DNA of 64,000 nt, from assembly GCF_027533645.1 (NCBI RefSeq), contig NZ_JAQAGY010000029.1, positions 1-64,000 on the forward strand, written 5' to 3'. Numbering within the stretch: the first letter of the stretch is position 1; each line of letters starts with the position of its first letter. Shown here in pieces: positions 44,501 to 53,251 of the stretch. Source of the stretch: Paenibacillus caseinilyticus (GTDB lineage: Bacteria > Bacillota > Bacilli > Paenibacillales > NBRC-103111). The translations under genes and the position numbers were made by a program. The notes beneath the pieces are model-generated. The model ran no database searches. It was not told the origin of the DNA and was given only the letters and a program-made list of their open reading frames with translations.

Positions 44501-45517
44501 ATGGAATCCCATACGAGTGCCGCCGCCGAGCGGATAGGCCCCGGACTCCGGAAGGGCGCGCAGCCCCGGGACGGGAGAGAAGCGGTACGCATGACGAAGA
44601 AGAAGAGAGGCGTTCTCCATGAACTGGTCACGAACCGGATCTTGTTCCTCATGCTGCTGCCGACATTGATCTTTTTTTTCATTAATTCGTACATTCCGAT
44701 GGTCGGAGTCTACTATGCCTTCACCCGCTTCGACTTTGGTACCGGGTTGTTCGACGCCCCGTTCGTCGGGCTGGAGAATTTCAAGTTTCTGTGGACCTCC
44801 GGGGTGCTGGCGAAGCTGACCGTGAACACCTTGGGCTATAACCTGGCGTTCATCGTCCTCGGCAATGCGCTCGCGATTGGCTGCGCAATCCTGCTCAGCG
44901 AGATCAAGGGCAAGTGGTTCAAGAAGGCGGCCCAATCAATTCTGTTCCTGCCGTATTTCATCTCCTTCGTGATCCTGAGCGTCATCGTGTACAATGTGTT
45001 TAACTTTGAGAGCGGTTTCCTCAATACTACCCTGAAGGGGTTCGGTCTGGACCCCGTCGATGTGTACAATACCCCTTGGATGTGGGTGCCGCTCATCATC
45101 CTGTTCTACCTGTGGAAGAACCTCGGCTACAGCATGGTGATCTACTTGGCTGCCATTACCGGCATCCCTGAAGACTACTACGAGGCTGCCAAAATCGACG
45201 GGGCGAATATACTGCAGCGGATCTGGCATATTACGGTCCCGATGCTGAAAACGACGTTCATCGTGCTGCTCCTGTTCTCGATCGGCAGCATCATGAAGGG
45301 CCAGTTCGACCTCTTCTACCAGCTCGTCGGCAACAACGGGGTGCTCTACAATGCCACGGATATTCTCGATACGTACGTGTACCGCTCGCTAAAGGTCACC
45401 TTCGATGTCGGCATGGCCACGGCCGCCGGGCTGTATCAATCGCTGTTCGGCTTCATTCTCATCATAAGCGTGAACTACATCATCCGGCGCACCAACGACG
45501 AGTACGCTCTATTCTAA
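44501..45517 (+). CDS. CUT1 ABC transporter permease (LplB-type)
   Basis: 338 residues with six TM segments and the EAA loop YEAAKIDGANILQRIWHITVPML (about 230-252) that docks the ATPase. The FFFINSYIPMVGVYYAFTRFDF start region is typical of LplB/YtcP oligosaccharide permeases. Start at ATG 44501 with AAAGGAG 10 nt upstream; an ATG 90 nt later is possible, since the first 30 residues are polar and unconserved. It is the first gene of a three-gene uptake operon and has no ATPase partner nearby, so it probably uses a shared MsmX-type ATPase. Confidence 0.92.
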   Translation: MESHTSAAAERIGPGLRKGAQPRDGREAVRMTKKKRGVLHELVTNRILFLMLLPTLIFFFINSYIPMVGVYYAFTRFDFGTGLFDAPFVGLENFKFLWTSGVLAKLTVNTLGYNLAFIVLGNALAIGCAILLSEIKGKWFKKAAQSILFLPYFISFVILSVIVYNVFNFESGFLNTTLKGFGLDPVDVYNTPWMWVPLIILFYLWKNLGYSMVIYLAAITGIPEDYYEAAKIDGANILQRIWHITVPMLKTTFIVLLLFSIGSIMKGQFDLFYQLVGNNGVLYNATDILDTYVYRSLKVTFDVGMATAAGLYQSLFGFILIISVNYIIRRTNDEYALF

Positions 45518-45537
45518 GGAAGGAGGAAGACAACCCC

Positions 45538-46431
45538 ATGCGCATTCGAGACGATAAGTATACCCCGGTCTTCCAGGCTGCCGCTTATCTGGTCATCGCG
45601 GCAGCGTCGCTGGCCTGCCTCTTCCCGTTCCTGCTCATCGTCTCGGCCTCCTTCACGCAGAACGAGTCGATCCTCAGGAATGGCTACCATCTCATTCCGC
45701 TGGACTTCTCGCTGGAGGGATACAAGACGGTATTCCGCTTCCCCGAGCAGGTGTTGAAGGCTTATGCCGTGACGATCTTCACGACGGTAGCCGGTACGGC
45801 GCTCGGCTTGTTCCTGATGACGATGGCCGGCTATGTGCTGCAGCGGAAGGATTTCAAGTACCGCAACGTGTTCTCGTTCTATATCTACTTCACGACCTTG
45901 TTCGGCGGCGGGCTCGTGCCCTGGTACATCTTGATGACGAAGTACCTGCAGCTGACCGATACGTATACGGCATTGATTTTCCCGGGACTCATGACGCCGT
46001 TCCTCATCATTCTCATGAAGACGTTCATCCGCTCGGCGGTGCCCGAGGAGCTGTTCGAATCGGCGAAGATCGACGGGGCGAACGACTTCACGATCTACTC
46101 CCGCATTGTGCTGCAGCTCTCCATGCCGGGGATTGCCACGGTCGGGCTGTTCCTCGCCCTGCATTATTGGAACGACTGGTTCGGCTCTTCGCTGTTCATC
46201 AACGACCAGAGCAAGTACCAGCTGCAGTTCTATCTCTACAATATCGTGAACGCCATGCAGTTCATTGCCCAGATGGGGGCGGGCACCGGAGTGTCGTTCG
46301 GCCAGGATATGCCTGCAGAGTCGACCAAGATGGCGATGGCGATCATCGTAACGGGACCGATCCTGTTCCTGTACCCGTTCGTGCAGCGGTACTTCGTCAA
46401 AGGGCTGACGGTCGGCGCGGTCAAAGGATAA
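45538..46431 (+). CDS. CUT1 ABC transporter permease (LplC/YtcP-type)
   Basis: 297 residues, six TM segments, EAA loop ELFESAKIDGANDFTIYSRIVLQL (about 182-205). The end (ILFLYPFVQRYFVKGLTVGAVKG) is the standard carbohydrate permease C-terminus. It pairs with the permease 20 nt upstream and shares a strong AAGGAAGGAGG site. It moves the sugar bound by the lipoprotein encoded next. Confidence 0.94.
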   Translation: MRIRDDKYTPVFQAAAYLVIAAASLACLFPFLLIVSASFTQNESILRNGYHLIPLDFSLEGYKTVFRFPEQVLKAYAVTIFTTVAGTALGLFLMTMAGYVLQRKDFKYRNVFSFYIYFTTLFGGGLVPWYILMTKYLQLTDTYTALIFPGLMTPFLIILMKTFIRSAVPEELFESAKIDGANDFTIYSRIVLQLSMPGIATVGLFLALHYWNDWFGSSLFINDQSKYQLQFYLYNIVNAMQFIAQMGAGTGVSFGQDMPAESTKMAMAIIVTGPILFLYPFVQRYFVKGLTVGAVKG

Positions 46432-46472
46432 TCCGGCATTCATTTTATACACACACTTGGGGAGGCATTATT

Positions 46473-48059
46473 ATGACACACAAGAAAAAACTCGGTTTCG
46501 GCATGCTCTCGGCGGCGCTCGCCCTCTCGGCCCTAGCAGGATGCAGCGGAGGGATGGACAGCGGGAAGCCGGGTACGACGGCCGGCGGCACGAAAGAAAC
46601 GGCGGCCCCGGCCTCCGGCGCGGGAGCCGCAGGCGGGCTGGACACCTCGAAGAAGGTGGAGCTGCAGTTCTATATGCTCGGCGATGCGCCGAAAGACCTG
46701 CCGGTGATCCAGGCGGAGATCAATAAGCTGGCCGAGAAGGATCTGAATGCCACGGTGAAGTTCAACTATACGTCGTGGACGGACTGGGACCAGAAGTACA
46801 AGCTGCTTCTCTCCTCCGGCCAGCAGGTCGACCTGATCTTCACGGCGGACTGGACGCAGTACCAGTCGTACGCGAAGAAAGGCGCCTTCCAGCCGCTCGA
46901 CGAGCTGCTGCCGAAGGCCGCTCCGAAGCTGAACGGGTTCGTGCCGAAGGAGATGTGGGAGGCGGTGAAGATCGACGGCAAAATCTACACCGTGCCCGCC
47001 ACCTACAAGGAGTATGTCACGAACGGCTTCGTGTACCGCGAGGACCTGCGGGCGAAGTACAACCTGCCGAAGCCGACGTCGATCGAGACGTACGAGGCGT
47101 ATCTGGACGGCATCAAGAAGAACGAGCCGGATCTGCTGCCGCTCGCTTCCACATCGAACCCGGTCAGCTCCTTGTCCGATCCGCTGCGCGAGCTGACGCG
47201 CGACACGGCCGGCGGGCCGCTGCCTTACGGGATCGGCATCAAGTACAACCAGCCGGTCGAGGCCTACTCCTACTGGGGGTCCCCGGAGCATCTCGAAGAG
47301 CTGCAGACGATGAAGCGCTGGATGGATAAGGGCTTCTTCCCGAAGAACGTGCTGAACAACAAGGATACGCTGACCGACCAGCTCACGAGCGGCAAGGCGG
47401 CCAGCATCTTCGGCGACAACCCGACGCGCTTCAACGACTCGGTGATCAAGATCGCTTCGACGCACCCGGATTGGAAGCTGGAGTACTATCCGTTCCCGCT
47501 CTCCCGGGGATTCGCGACACCGGTGCATCCGATCCACAACGGCTTTGCGATTCCGAAGAGCAGCAAGAACGCGGATCGGGCCCTGGCTTTCTACGAGAAG
47601 CTAGTGACCGACAAGCAGTATAACCTCCTGACCCAATACGGCATCGAAGGCAAGAACTATACCGTGGACGGCGGCTACTACAAGATGGCCGGCGACAAGA
47701 ACTCCAACGGCTTCAGCCGGGAGGCGATGAACGGCTGGGCGTGGCGCAATCCCGAGTACATGCTGTTCGACAAGGGCTACGATAACGTGAAGAAGATCTT
47801 CAGCGAGCTGGACAAAATACAGAAACCGGACATCTTCACCGGGTTCGCGGAGGACTACACGAGCTATCAGGCAGAGCGGGCGGCGCTGGAGCAGGTGACG
47901 AAGCAGTATCTGTATCCGCTGCAGGCCGGTCTCGTACCGGATGTCGAGGCCGGGTTGAAGACGTTCATGGAGAAGGCCAAGCAGGCCGGGCTCGACAAGG
48001 TGCAGGGCGAGTACAAGAAGCAGTGGGCGCAGTATGTGAAAGAGAAGAATATCAAGTAA
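46473..48059 (+). CDS. Extracellular sugar-binding lipoprotein (LplA-like)
   Basis: 528 residues. Type II signal peptide with lipobox LAGC at about 20-24 and a Ser/Gly/Ala-rich linker to about 55, then the two-lobe family-1 solute-binding fold (KKVELQFYMLGDAPKD start, PVHPIHNGFAIPKSS hinge region). The C-terminal part (about 400-528) resembles the DUF3502 domain of LplA proteins. It is anchored on the outer face of the membrane and delivers oligosaccharides to the two permeases upstream. ATG 46473 has GGGGAGG 7 nt upstream; the open frame extends far upstream inside the permease gene but without a lipobox start. Confidence 0.93.
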   Translation: MTHKKKLGFGMLSAALALSALAGCSGGMDSGKPGTTAGGTKETAAPASGAGAAGGLDTSKKVELQFYMLGDAPKDLPVIQAEINKLAEKDLNATVKFNYTSWTDWDQKYKLLLSSGQQVDLIFTADWTQYQSYAKKGAFQPLDELLPKAAPKLNGFVPKEMWEAVKIDGKIYTVPATYKEYVTNGFVYREDLRAKYNLPKPTSIETYEAYLDGIKKNEPDLLPLASTSNPVSSLSDPLRELTRDTAGGPLPYGIGIKYNQPVEAYSYWGSPEHLEELQTMKRWMDKGFFPKNVLNNKDTLTDQLTSGKAASIFGDNPTRFNDSVIKIASTHPDWKLEYYPFPLSRGFATPVHPIHNGFAIPKSSKNADRALAFYEKLVTDKQYNLLTQYGIEGKNYTVDGGYYKMAGDKNSNGFSREAMNGWAWRNPEYMLFDKGYDNVKKIFSELDKIQKPDIFTGFAEDYTSYQAERAALEQVTKQYLYPLQAGLVPDVEAGLKTFMEKAKQAGLDKVQGEYKKQWAQYVKEKNIK

Positions 48060-48092
48060 ACGAAATCTCGATCTATAACGAACCCCGGCAAC

Positions 48093-48132
48093 AGAAGGGC
48101 CGCCCTCACACTCCCGTGCGGGCGGCCCTTCT
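48093..48132. terminator. Bidirectional terminator between uptake operon and AraC-type regulator
   Basis: 13-bp stem AGAAGGGCCGCCC/GGGCGGCCCTTCT (48093-48105 with 48120-48132) between two convergent genes; no long T run. Confidence 0.65.
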
Positions 48133-48150
48133 CCTGAAGCGGATTCCTCT

Positions 48151-50418
48151 TTAAGTTTGGCTTGCCTGCAGCTGCGCCTTGCGGAAGTCGGTCGGGGTGA
48201 CGCCGAAGTTCTTTTTGAACATCCGGTACAGGTACGAAGAGGAGGTATAGCCGATCCGCTCGGCGATCTCGGCCACCGGCAGGTCCGTCTCCAGCAGCAG
48301 CCGCTTGGCGTGCTCCATCCGGGTGGTGTTGATCACGTCGACAATGGCAGCGAGTGTCTGCTGCTTGTAGACCCGCGAGAGGTGGATGGAGGAGAGGTCC
48401 AGGCTGTCGGCGATCTTATTGAGGCACAGGTTCGGGTCGGCATACTCCCGGCCGATCATGTCGTTGACCTTGCGGATGAGATCCTCCTGCTTCATGCTCC
48501 GCTTCTCGGCCTGCTTGCTGCGCAGTTCGTCGAAGAAGGCGGAGAAGGCTTCCAGGAGCTCTTGAAGGGTCTCGAAGCAGTCGAGAGACGGAACATAGGC
48601 TTCGAGCCCCCGCTCCAGCTCCACATTGCCGTTCTTGCGGAGCGCGGTCACGATAGTGCCGACCGTTGCCGTCAGGCGGGACGCGGCGAGCTGCAGCGCC
48701 TGGAACGGATGGGCGGCGGTCTCCAGCAGCATCTCGCCGAGCAGGCTCTTGGCCTCATCCGTCTTCCCTGCCATCAGGGCATCGGTCATCCGGCGCTCCT
48801 TGTCGACGGGGAAGAGGTAGTCGGGCGCTTGGCGCTGCAGCGTATCTTCGGAGGCAATCAGGCTGCCGGGGCCGCGGAAGAACCGGTGCAGGGCCGCCTC
48901 CTTGACCTGGCGGTAGCACGCGGGGAGTTCCGACGGATCGGCAGACGCCGCGCTGTACGTGAGCGAGACGCTCAGCTTCAGGTAGTCGAGCAGAGAGCGC
49001 TGGACTTCGGCCAGCAGCGCTTCGAGGACGGAGGCGTGCGGAGGCTCCCCGCCTTCGGGGGCACCGAGCAGGAGAAGCACGCCGCTCTCGCCGAGATCGA
49101 CCGTCTCTGTGCGGAAGGCCGGGGCGATGATCTCCGAGGCGATATTCATGACGGCGAACTGGTAGACCGTCAGGTCGTCGCCCCGCATCTCCCGGAACTC
49201 TTGGAAGCCGTCGATCCGCAGGAGCACGAGTCGGTATTCCCGGCGAAAATCGATCGTGATCCCCGCCTCCTGCAGCTTGCCAAGGTGCGCCTCCGTCTTC
49301 AGCGGATGGGTACCCTGCACAAGCGAACGCAGCAGTCCCTGCTTGAGGGGATAAAGGCTATTGCGCTTCTCGCTCTCGAGCGTGCTGACCTTGCTCGCCA
49401 TCGCATGGAACGGCCTGTAGAGGAAGCGCGAGAGAAGCCACGAAATCAGCAGACCGGCCGCCAGAATGGCTGCGGCGATGCCGATGCTGGTGGTGCGGAT
49501 GCCGCTAATCTTCCCCGTGATGTGCCGGTAAGGGGTAATTCGTACGTACTGCCAACCGAGGGGGTCCGGGGAAGTGAACGATACGAGGCTCTTCGTCCCG
49601 TTCAGCTCCTTGACGAAATAACCGGACTCGCGGCTCCGGACATCGCTCTCCAGCATTGCCAGAAGCGCGGGGGCCTGGTCGGAAGGAACACCGGCCAGCA
49701 GGCCGTCTCCGGTGAGCAGCTGTCCCCGGTCGTCCAGTATGTACGAGGTCCCTGCCGCATCGGGGCCTCCCTGGCCGAGATCCTTGTTGATCCAAGAAGC
49801 GGAGATGTTGACGATGACCGCCGAATCCATCTGCGTTCCTGTCCCTATGGCTTCATAGCAGAGGTAGGTATAGACGCCCATCATCTTCGGGTCCCCGGAC
49901 TGCATGCTGTACCGGCGGGGGATGGGCGTGAACGGTTTGTACTCCTGGAACCGGTCCAGCACCTCCACGATGCCGGTGTCCGCGAGCTCGCTTTTGGCGA
50001 ACGTTCCGTTCTGCCCGTGGTTTGAAGCGATGTACATAAGCCCGGATTTGGCATTATACACGTAGATCGATTCGATGAACGGCATGGAGCTCAGATACCC
50101 GGCCAGCTCGCTGGACGCCGCCGTCATATCATAGATGGAAGGGGTTTCATAAAACATCAGCTTCGAGATCGTAGTATTACGGTACATCTGGAAGGAGAGG
50201 GATTGGGCGCTCTGCGTCATGCCGACGACTTCCCTGCTCGTCTGCGCCAGGCTGCCGAGGTCGGACTGGTATACCTGGTTCAGCCCGATGCGCACGTAAT
50301 TCGCGTAATATATATAAGAAGAAACAAGCAGCGTCGCCGCAATGCATAACGTTGTACTGAGCAGAAGCATGCTGTATAGCTTCCGGTTCTCCTGCGTCTT
50401 GAGCAAGCTCCGTCCCAT
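48151..50418 (-). CDS. Membrane-anchored AraC family transcriptional regulator with extracytoplasmic sensor
   Basis: 755 residues. TM at about 16-38, extracytoplasmic Cache-like sensor (about 40-300), TM (about 305-328), a cytoplasmic linker, and a C-terminal AraC domain (about 645-750) with both helix-turn-helix units (LCLNKIADSLDLSSIHLSRVYKQQ and AEIAERIGYTSSSYLYRMFKKNFGVTPTDFRK). This architecture is common next to CUT1 sugar uptake operons in Paenibacillus, where it senses sugar outside and activates the operon. GGAGG precedes both a GTG (50421) and the ATG used here. It is convergent with the uptake operon and is its likely regulator. Confidence 0.9.
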   Translation of the reverse strand: MGRSLLKTQENRKLYSMLLLSTTLCIAATLLVSSYIYYANYVRIGLNQVYQSDLGSLAQTSREVVGMTQSAQSLSFQMYRNTTISKLMFYETPSIYDMTAASSELAGYLSSMPFIESIYVYNAKSGLMYIASNHGQNGTFAKSELADTGIVEVLDRFQEYKPFTPIPRRYSMQSGDPKMMGVYTYLCYEAIGTGTQMDSAVIVNISASWINKDLGQGGPDAAGTSYILDDRGQLLTGDGLLAGVPSDQAPALLAMLESDVRSRESGYFVKELNGTKSLVSFTSPDPLGWQYVRITPYRHITGKISGIRTTSIGIAAAILAAGLLISWLLSRFLYRPFHAMASKVSTLESEKRNSLYPLKQGLLRSLVQGTHPLKTEAHLGKLQEAGITIDFRREYRLVLLRIDGFQEFREMRGDDLTVYQFAVMNIASEIIAPAFRTETVDLGESGVLLLLGAPEGGEPPHASVLEALLAEVQRSLLDYLKLSVSLTYSAASADPSELPACYRQVKEAALHRFFRGPGSLIASEDTLQRQAPDYLFPVDKERRMTDALMAGKTDEAKSLLGEMLLETAAHPFQALQLAASRLTATVGTIVTALRKNGNVELERGLEAYVPSLDCFETLQELLEAFSAFFDELRSKQAEKRSMKQEDLIRKVNDMIGREYADPNLCLNKIADSLDLSSIHLSRVYKQQTLAAIVDVINTTRMEHAKRLLLETDLPVAEIAERIGYTSSSYLYRMFKKNFGVTPTDFRKAQLQASQT

Positions 50419-50700
50419 CACAATAATTCCTCCCTATGAATCGATTGCTTCCTCCGAGCGGCATAAGCAGCTCCCCGCCGGGCACAGGCCGGGTTCCAGG
50501 CAGGAACTCCGGCGCAGAGGGCGTGCATCCATTATAATCCGGCGGCGCCATTTCTTATAGTGGAACGGGTGAACTTTGGTGACGCCGGCGGAGATGTTCT
50601 AGTGAACAAACGCAACAAGTATGAACAATGGTGAAGGCCGTCTCCTTACCGTATAGGGGGCGGTATTTTTTTTGGGGGTAAGTGCCATGCAGCCTGTGTT
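50419..50700. other. Intergenic region between the AraC-type regulator and the PspA operon
   Basis: About 280 nt without a gene between divergent genes. Near 50533, read on the minus strand, a TATAAT-like hexamer may serve the regulator gene, but no -35 partner is clear. Confidence 0.3.
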
Positions 50701-50733
50701 TTTCACCAGAATTTCACTGTCCGGCGGTATGCT
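50701..50733 (+). promoter_or_regulatory. TTTCAC direct-repeat promoter of the PspA operon
   Basis: TTTCAC (50701-50706) and TTTCAC (50712-50717) are 11 bp apart, then exactly 10 nt to TATGCT (50728-50733). The layout matches the promoter of the OmpR-family regulator gene at 53252. Direct repeats at an 11-bp period are typical OmpR/PhoB-family sites. Confidence 0.7.
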
Positions 50734-50805
50734 TCTTCTTGTAGGAACTAAGCGATCACATCTATCACATGAGCATCACCAACAAACCGAGGAGAGGTGA
50801 ACCGT

Positions 50806-51207
50806 ATGAAGAAGAAAAAAGTAGGAAGCTGGATTCTGACCGCCGGTGTCGCGATTCTGGGCTGGGAGCTGCTGCAGAAGCTGTTCTTCCATGGTCCGGG
50901 AATGCGGGAGACGGCGGGGGGAGGCCGTCACCGGGAAATGGCGGTCCAAGGGTGGGCAAGCCGCCCTCGCGGCGGGCATGCCATAGGGCATCTGCCTATC
51001 TGGGCGGAAGTGCTGCTGCTGATCGTCTTCGCGGGTCTGGCCGGCTGGGCGTTCATCCGCTACCGGAACCGCCGGGCGAAGACGGCCGGAGCCGCTCCGA
51101 CCCGGACCGCCGCTGTACCTTATGCATCCTACCGGGATGTAAGCCAGCCGGAGGCAGGCCTGCTGCTCGACCAATGGGAACAACAAAATCGCAAGGAGGA
51201 CAAATAA
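50806..51207 (+). CDS. Small two-TM membrane protein, PspA operon partner
   Basis: 133 residues with an N-terminal TM (about 9-24), a Gly/Arg/His-rich loop and a second TM (IWAEVLLLIVFAGLAGWAFI, about 65-85), then a polar Ala/Arg-rich tail. No family is recognised. Start: ATG 50806 with GAGGAGAGGTG directly upstream; an in-frame ATC/ATG-poor extension to 50797 is not used. It ends 1 nt before the pspA start, so it is translationally linked to PspA and could be its membrane anchor or sensor, by analogy with PspB/C or LiaI. This last point is inference. Confidence 0.7.
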   Translation: MKKKKVGSWILTAGVAILGWELLQKLFFHGPGMRETAGGGRHREMAVQGWASRPRGGHAIGHLPIWAEVLLLIVFAGLAGWAFIRYRNRRAKTAGAAPTRTAAVPYASYRDVSQPEAGLLLDQWEQQNRKEDK

Positions 51208-51208
51208 C

Positions 51209-51865
51209 ATGGGAATCTTCGGAAGAATCAAGAACATTGCGGTGGCTGACGTGAACGATTACCTGGACGGACTGGAGAATCCGGTCAGTATGGTGAAGCA
51301 GTATATCCGCGAGGTGGAAGAAGCGGCGGGAGAAGCCCAGCAGGCCTATGCGAACCAGCTGGTGGCGGAGCGCCAAGTGGAAGGCTTGATCGAGGGCGCG
51401 CAGAAGACGGTGGCGAAGCGCTCACGTCAAGCAGAGCTTGCCGTCGATCAGGGCGAGGACGGCATTGCGGCACTGGCCCTGCAGGAGAAACTCGTGCAGC
51501 AGCAGCGGCTTCAGACTTACCTTGACCAGAAGGAACTCCTCGCCGGCCAGACGGCTGTGCTCAACGAGGAGCTCAAGAAGCTGAAGGACCTGCATGCGGT
51601 ACTGCAGGACAAGCTGCTCTTCCTGACCTCGCGTGCGAACGCCGCCCAGGCGATCCGGAGATCGAATGCCGCGCTGCGCTCCTTCGATACGAACCGGATC
51701 GCAGGAGGACTGTCCCGGATCGAAGCCGGCATATGGCGCAGCGAAGCGCAGGCGGCAGCGTCCCGGCATGTGCAGGGCGTGTTCAGCGGAGGCACCCCAG
51801 CGAACGCCGGGCTGCAGGCGGACGTGCAGGAAGAGCTGAAGAAGCTGAAGGCATCCCGTTCGTAG
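51209..51865 (+). CDS. PspA/IM30 family envelope-stress protein (LiaH-like)
   Basis: 218 residues, almost all helical coiled coil (MGIFGRIKNIAVADVNDYLDG start, EELKKLKDLHAVLQDKL core), the normal PspA/IM30/LiaH pattern of a peripheral inner-membrane protein that assembles into rings or rods and protects the membrane under stress. AAGGAGG is 9 nt upstream. It shares an operon with the small membrane protein upstream and a promoter of the same type as the two-component system at 53.3 kb, which points to control by that system. Confidence 0.9.
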   Translation: MGIFGRIKNIAVADVNDYLDGLENPVSMVKQYIREVEEAAGEAQQAYANQLVAERQVEGLIEGAQKTVAKRSRQAELAVDQGEDGIAALALQEKLVQQQRLQTYLDQKELLAGQTAVLNEELKKLKDLHAVLQDKLLFLTSRANAAQAIRRSNAALRSFDTNRIAGGLSRIEAGIWRSEAQAAASRHVQGVFSGGTPANAGLQADVQEELKKLKASRS

Positions 51866-51954
51866 GGGTAGGCCCGGCTCCAGGCGCAAGGCCGGCGAAG
51901 CAAAATCCTCCGCCGGCTTTTCCCTGTGAATAGATTCAGCGGTCCAGACAAACG

Positions 51955-51971
51955 ATGAAATAGAAGTGAAA
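51955..51971. promoter_or_regulatory. Weaker TTTCAC-type direct repeat ahead of the PepSY-like gene
   Basis: Read on the minus strand, TTTCAC and TTTCAT at an 11-bp period (51966-51971 and 51955-51960). No -10 hexamer follows at 10 nt, and the orientation is opposite to the gene, so this may be chance or a non-promoter binding site. Confidence 0.3.
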
Positions 51972-52011
51972 GCCATACCCCTGCATATCGATGAGGAAAG
52001 AAGGAATTCCT

Positions 52012-52479
52012 ATGCGTAAATACAGACAGCTGCACCTGTGGATCGGGCTGATCTGCTCGGTCTTTATTCTGATCGAATCGGTCACGGGGCTGGTTCTGGC
52101 CGAACCGTGGCTGATCGGGGGCGAGAGCCGCTCCGGAGGCAGACCACCTCAGGCAGCCGCCGCCGCGGCTCCCGCCGGAGCTTCTCCGGCAGTTGCCGCC
52201 GTCACAGCCGCCGCACCCGCGGAGGGGGCCGGGACGGGCCGAGGCACGCAGCCAGCGCAGCAGCGCGGAGCGGAACAGGGCAGCAGCCTGATGGGGATCA
52301 TGCATCAGCTGCACGAGGGGAGAATAGGCAGCACGGACCTGCGGTGGCTGGTCGATGTGACGGCTGTAGCGATGATTATCCTTACGGCGACGGGGATCAT
52401 GCTCTCGGTCCAGACCCTGCGCGCCCAGAGCCGCTCGCGGAAGCGCCGGCAGGGGGGACAGGGCCCGGAGGCGGCCTGA
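52012..52479 (+). CDS. PepSY-associated TM-helix protein (short form)
   Basis: 155 residues. It starts MRKYRQLHLWIGLICSVFILIESVTGLVL, the first helix and loop typical of PepSY-TM proteins, then an Ala/Gly/Pro-rich loop (about 45-95) and a second TM near the C-terminus (about 115-135). The usual extracytoplasmic PepSY domain is replaced by the low-complexity loop, so the function may differ from known members. ATG 52012 has AGAAGGAA 8 nt upstream. It lies between pspA and the two-component system. Confidence 0.65.
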   Translation: MRKYRQLHLWIGLICSVFILIESVTGLVLAEPWLIGGESRSGGRPPQAAAAAAPAGASPAVAAVTAAAPAEGAGTGRGTQPAQQRGAEQGSSLMGIMHQLHEGRIGSTDLRWLVDVTAVAMIILTATGIMLSVQTLRAQSRSRKRRQGGQGPEAA

Positions 52480-52497
52480 TCCCCCTGCTGGCATAGG

Positions 52498-52543
52498 AGC
52501 AAAAGAGCGGAGAGGCCCCTGGCCCCTCCGCTCTTTTGCTTCG
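52498..52543 (+). terminator. Terminator of the PepSY-like gene
   Basis: 15-bp stem AGCAAAAGAGCGGAG/CTCCGCTCTTTTGCT (52498-52512 with 52526-52540). Confidence 0.8.
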
Positions 52544-52617
52544 CCTGCTGGGCTTGCGCCGCCTCTCCGGCCTCTGCCAGGCCCTGCCGCTTATCGGTGC
52601 GGGCCTTGTCCAAGCAC

Positions 52618-52656
52618 CCAAAAGGCCCGTCCGGCTACGACTTCCCGGACGGGCCT
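52618..52656 (-). terminator. Terminator of the small secreted protein gene
   Basis: 12-bp stem AGGCCCGTCCGG/CCGGACGGGCCT (52623-52634 with 52645-52656), with TTTTGG following on the minus strand. Confidence 0.75.
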
Positions 52657-52690
52657 CATGCATCTATTAACTGCCTTCGTGAACGCCTTA

Positions 52691-53128
52691 CTATGCTTGG
52701 CTTGCGGCAGCGCTGGTGGACGTGCCTGCCGAAGTGCCGATTGCAGGGGCGGTATGCTTTTGATCGATGAACGTTTTGATCCGCTCTTCTTCCTTCTGCA
52801 GCAGACTGTAGATCAGCTTCTGCTTGTCTACGCCTTTCTCAGCGGCGATCTCGCTCAGCGACTTGCCGGCTTGCAGCTCCTTCTTCAGGCCGGCCGCATC
52901 GAGTCCGAGCAGGCTTAGCAGCTCGGTGTTACTCGAGGACGTTCCATGGCCGAATCCGCCTTTGCCCTTCATGCCGGGCATGCGGTCCGCCGAAGCGGCC
53001 GGTGCCTTCTCGTTCTGAGAGGCGGATGTATCGGTACCGGCCGTCGAAGTCGTAGACTGGGCGTAGGCCCTCGCGGCTATAGCCATCAAGGCAAGAGCGA
53101 CTGTCAGGGGCAGGGCTTTCTTGTTCAT
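52691..53128 (-). CDS. Small secreted protein of the PspA/two-component locus
   Basis: 145 residues. Signal peptide with cleavage near residue 22-24 (ALMAIAARAYA-Q), a Ser/Thr-rich stretch, then a conserved helical hairpin (LLGLDAAGLKKELQAGKSLSEIAAEKGVDKQKL, about 82-115), a pattern common in exported Bacillota proteins of unknown function, and an Ala/Ser/Thr-rich end. No enzyme signature. Start: ATG 53128 with GGAGGG 8 nt upstream. It is transcribed away from the response regulator gene, from a promoter of the same TTTCAC type (53197-53229). Confidence 0.7.
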   Translation of the reverse strand: MNKKALPLTVALALMAIAARAYAQSTTSTAGTDTSASQNEKAPAASADRMPGMKGKGGFGHGTSSSNTELLSLLGLDAAGLKKELQAGKSLSEIAAEKGVDKQKLIYSLLQKEEERIKTFIDQKHTAPAIGTSAGTSTSAAASQA

Positions 53129-53196
53129 CAGAGAATCCCTCCAAGAGTAGGTGTAGGGCGCGCCCTCCGCTCTGGCATCCGGGCGGCCCATGCTTT

Positions 53197-53229
53197 AGTA
53201 TAGGGAGCAACGGTGAATAATCGGTGAAA
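53197..53229 (-). promoter_or_regulatory. TTTCAC direct-repeat promoter of the small secreted protein gene
   Basis: On the minus strand, TTTCAC (53229-53224) and ATTCAC (53218-53213) are 11 bp apart, then exactly 10 nt to TATACT (53202-53197). Same geometry as the sites at 50701 and 53252. Confidence 0.75.
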
Positions 53230-53251
53230 TTCCGTACCACGCCCCGTCGGC

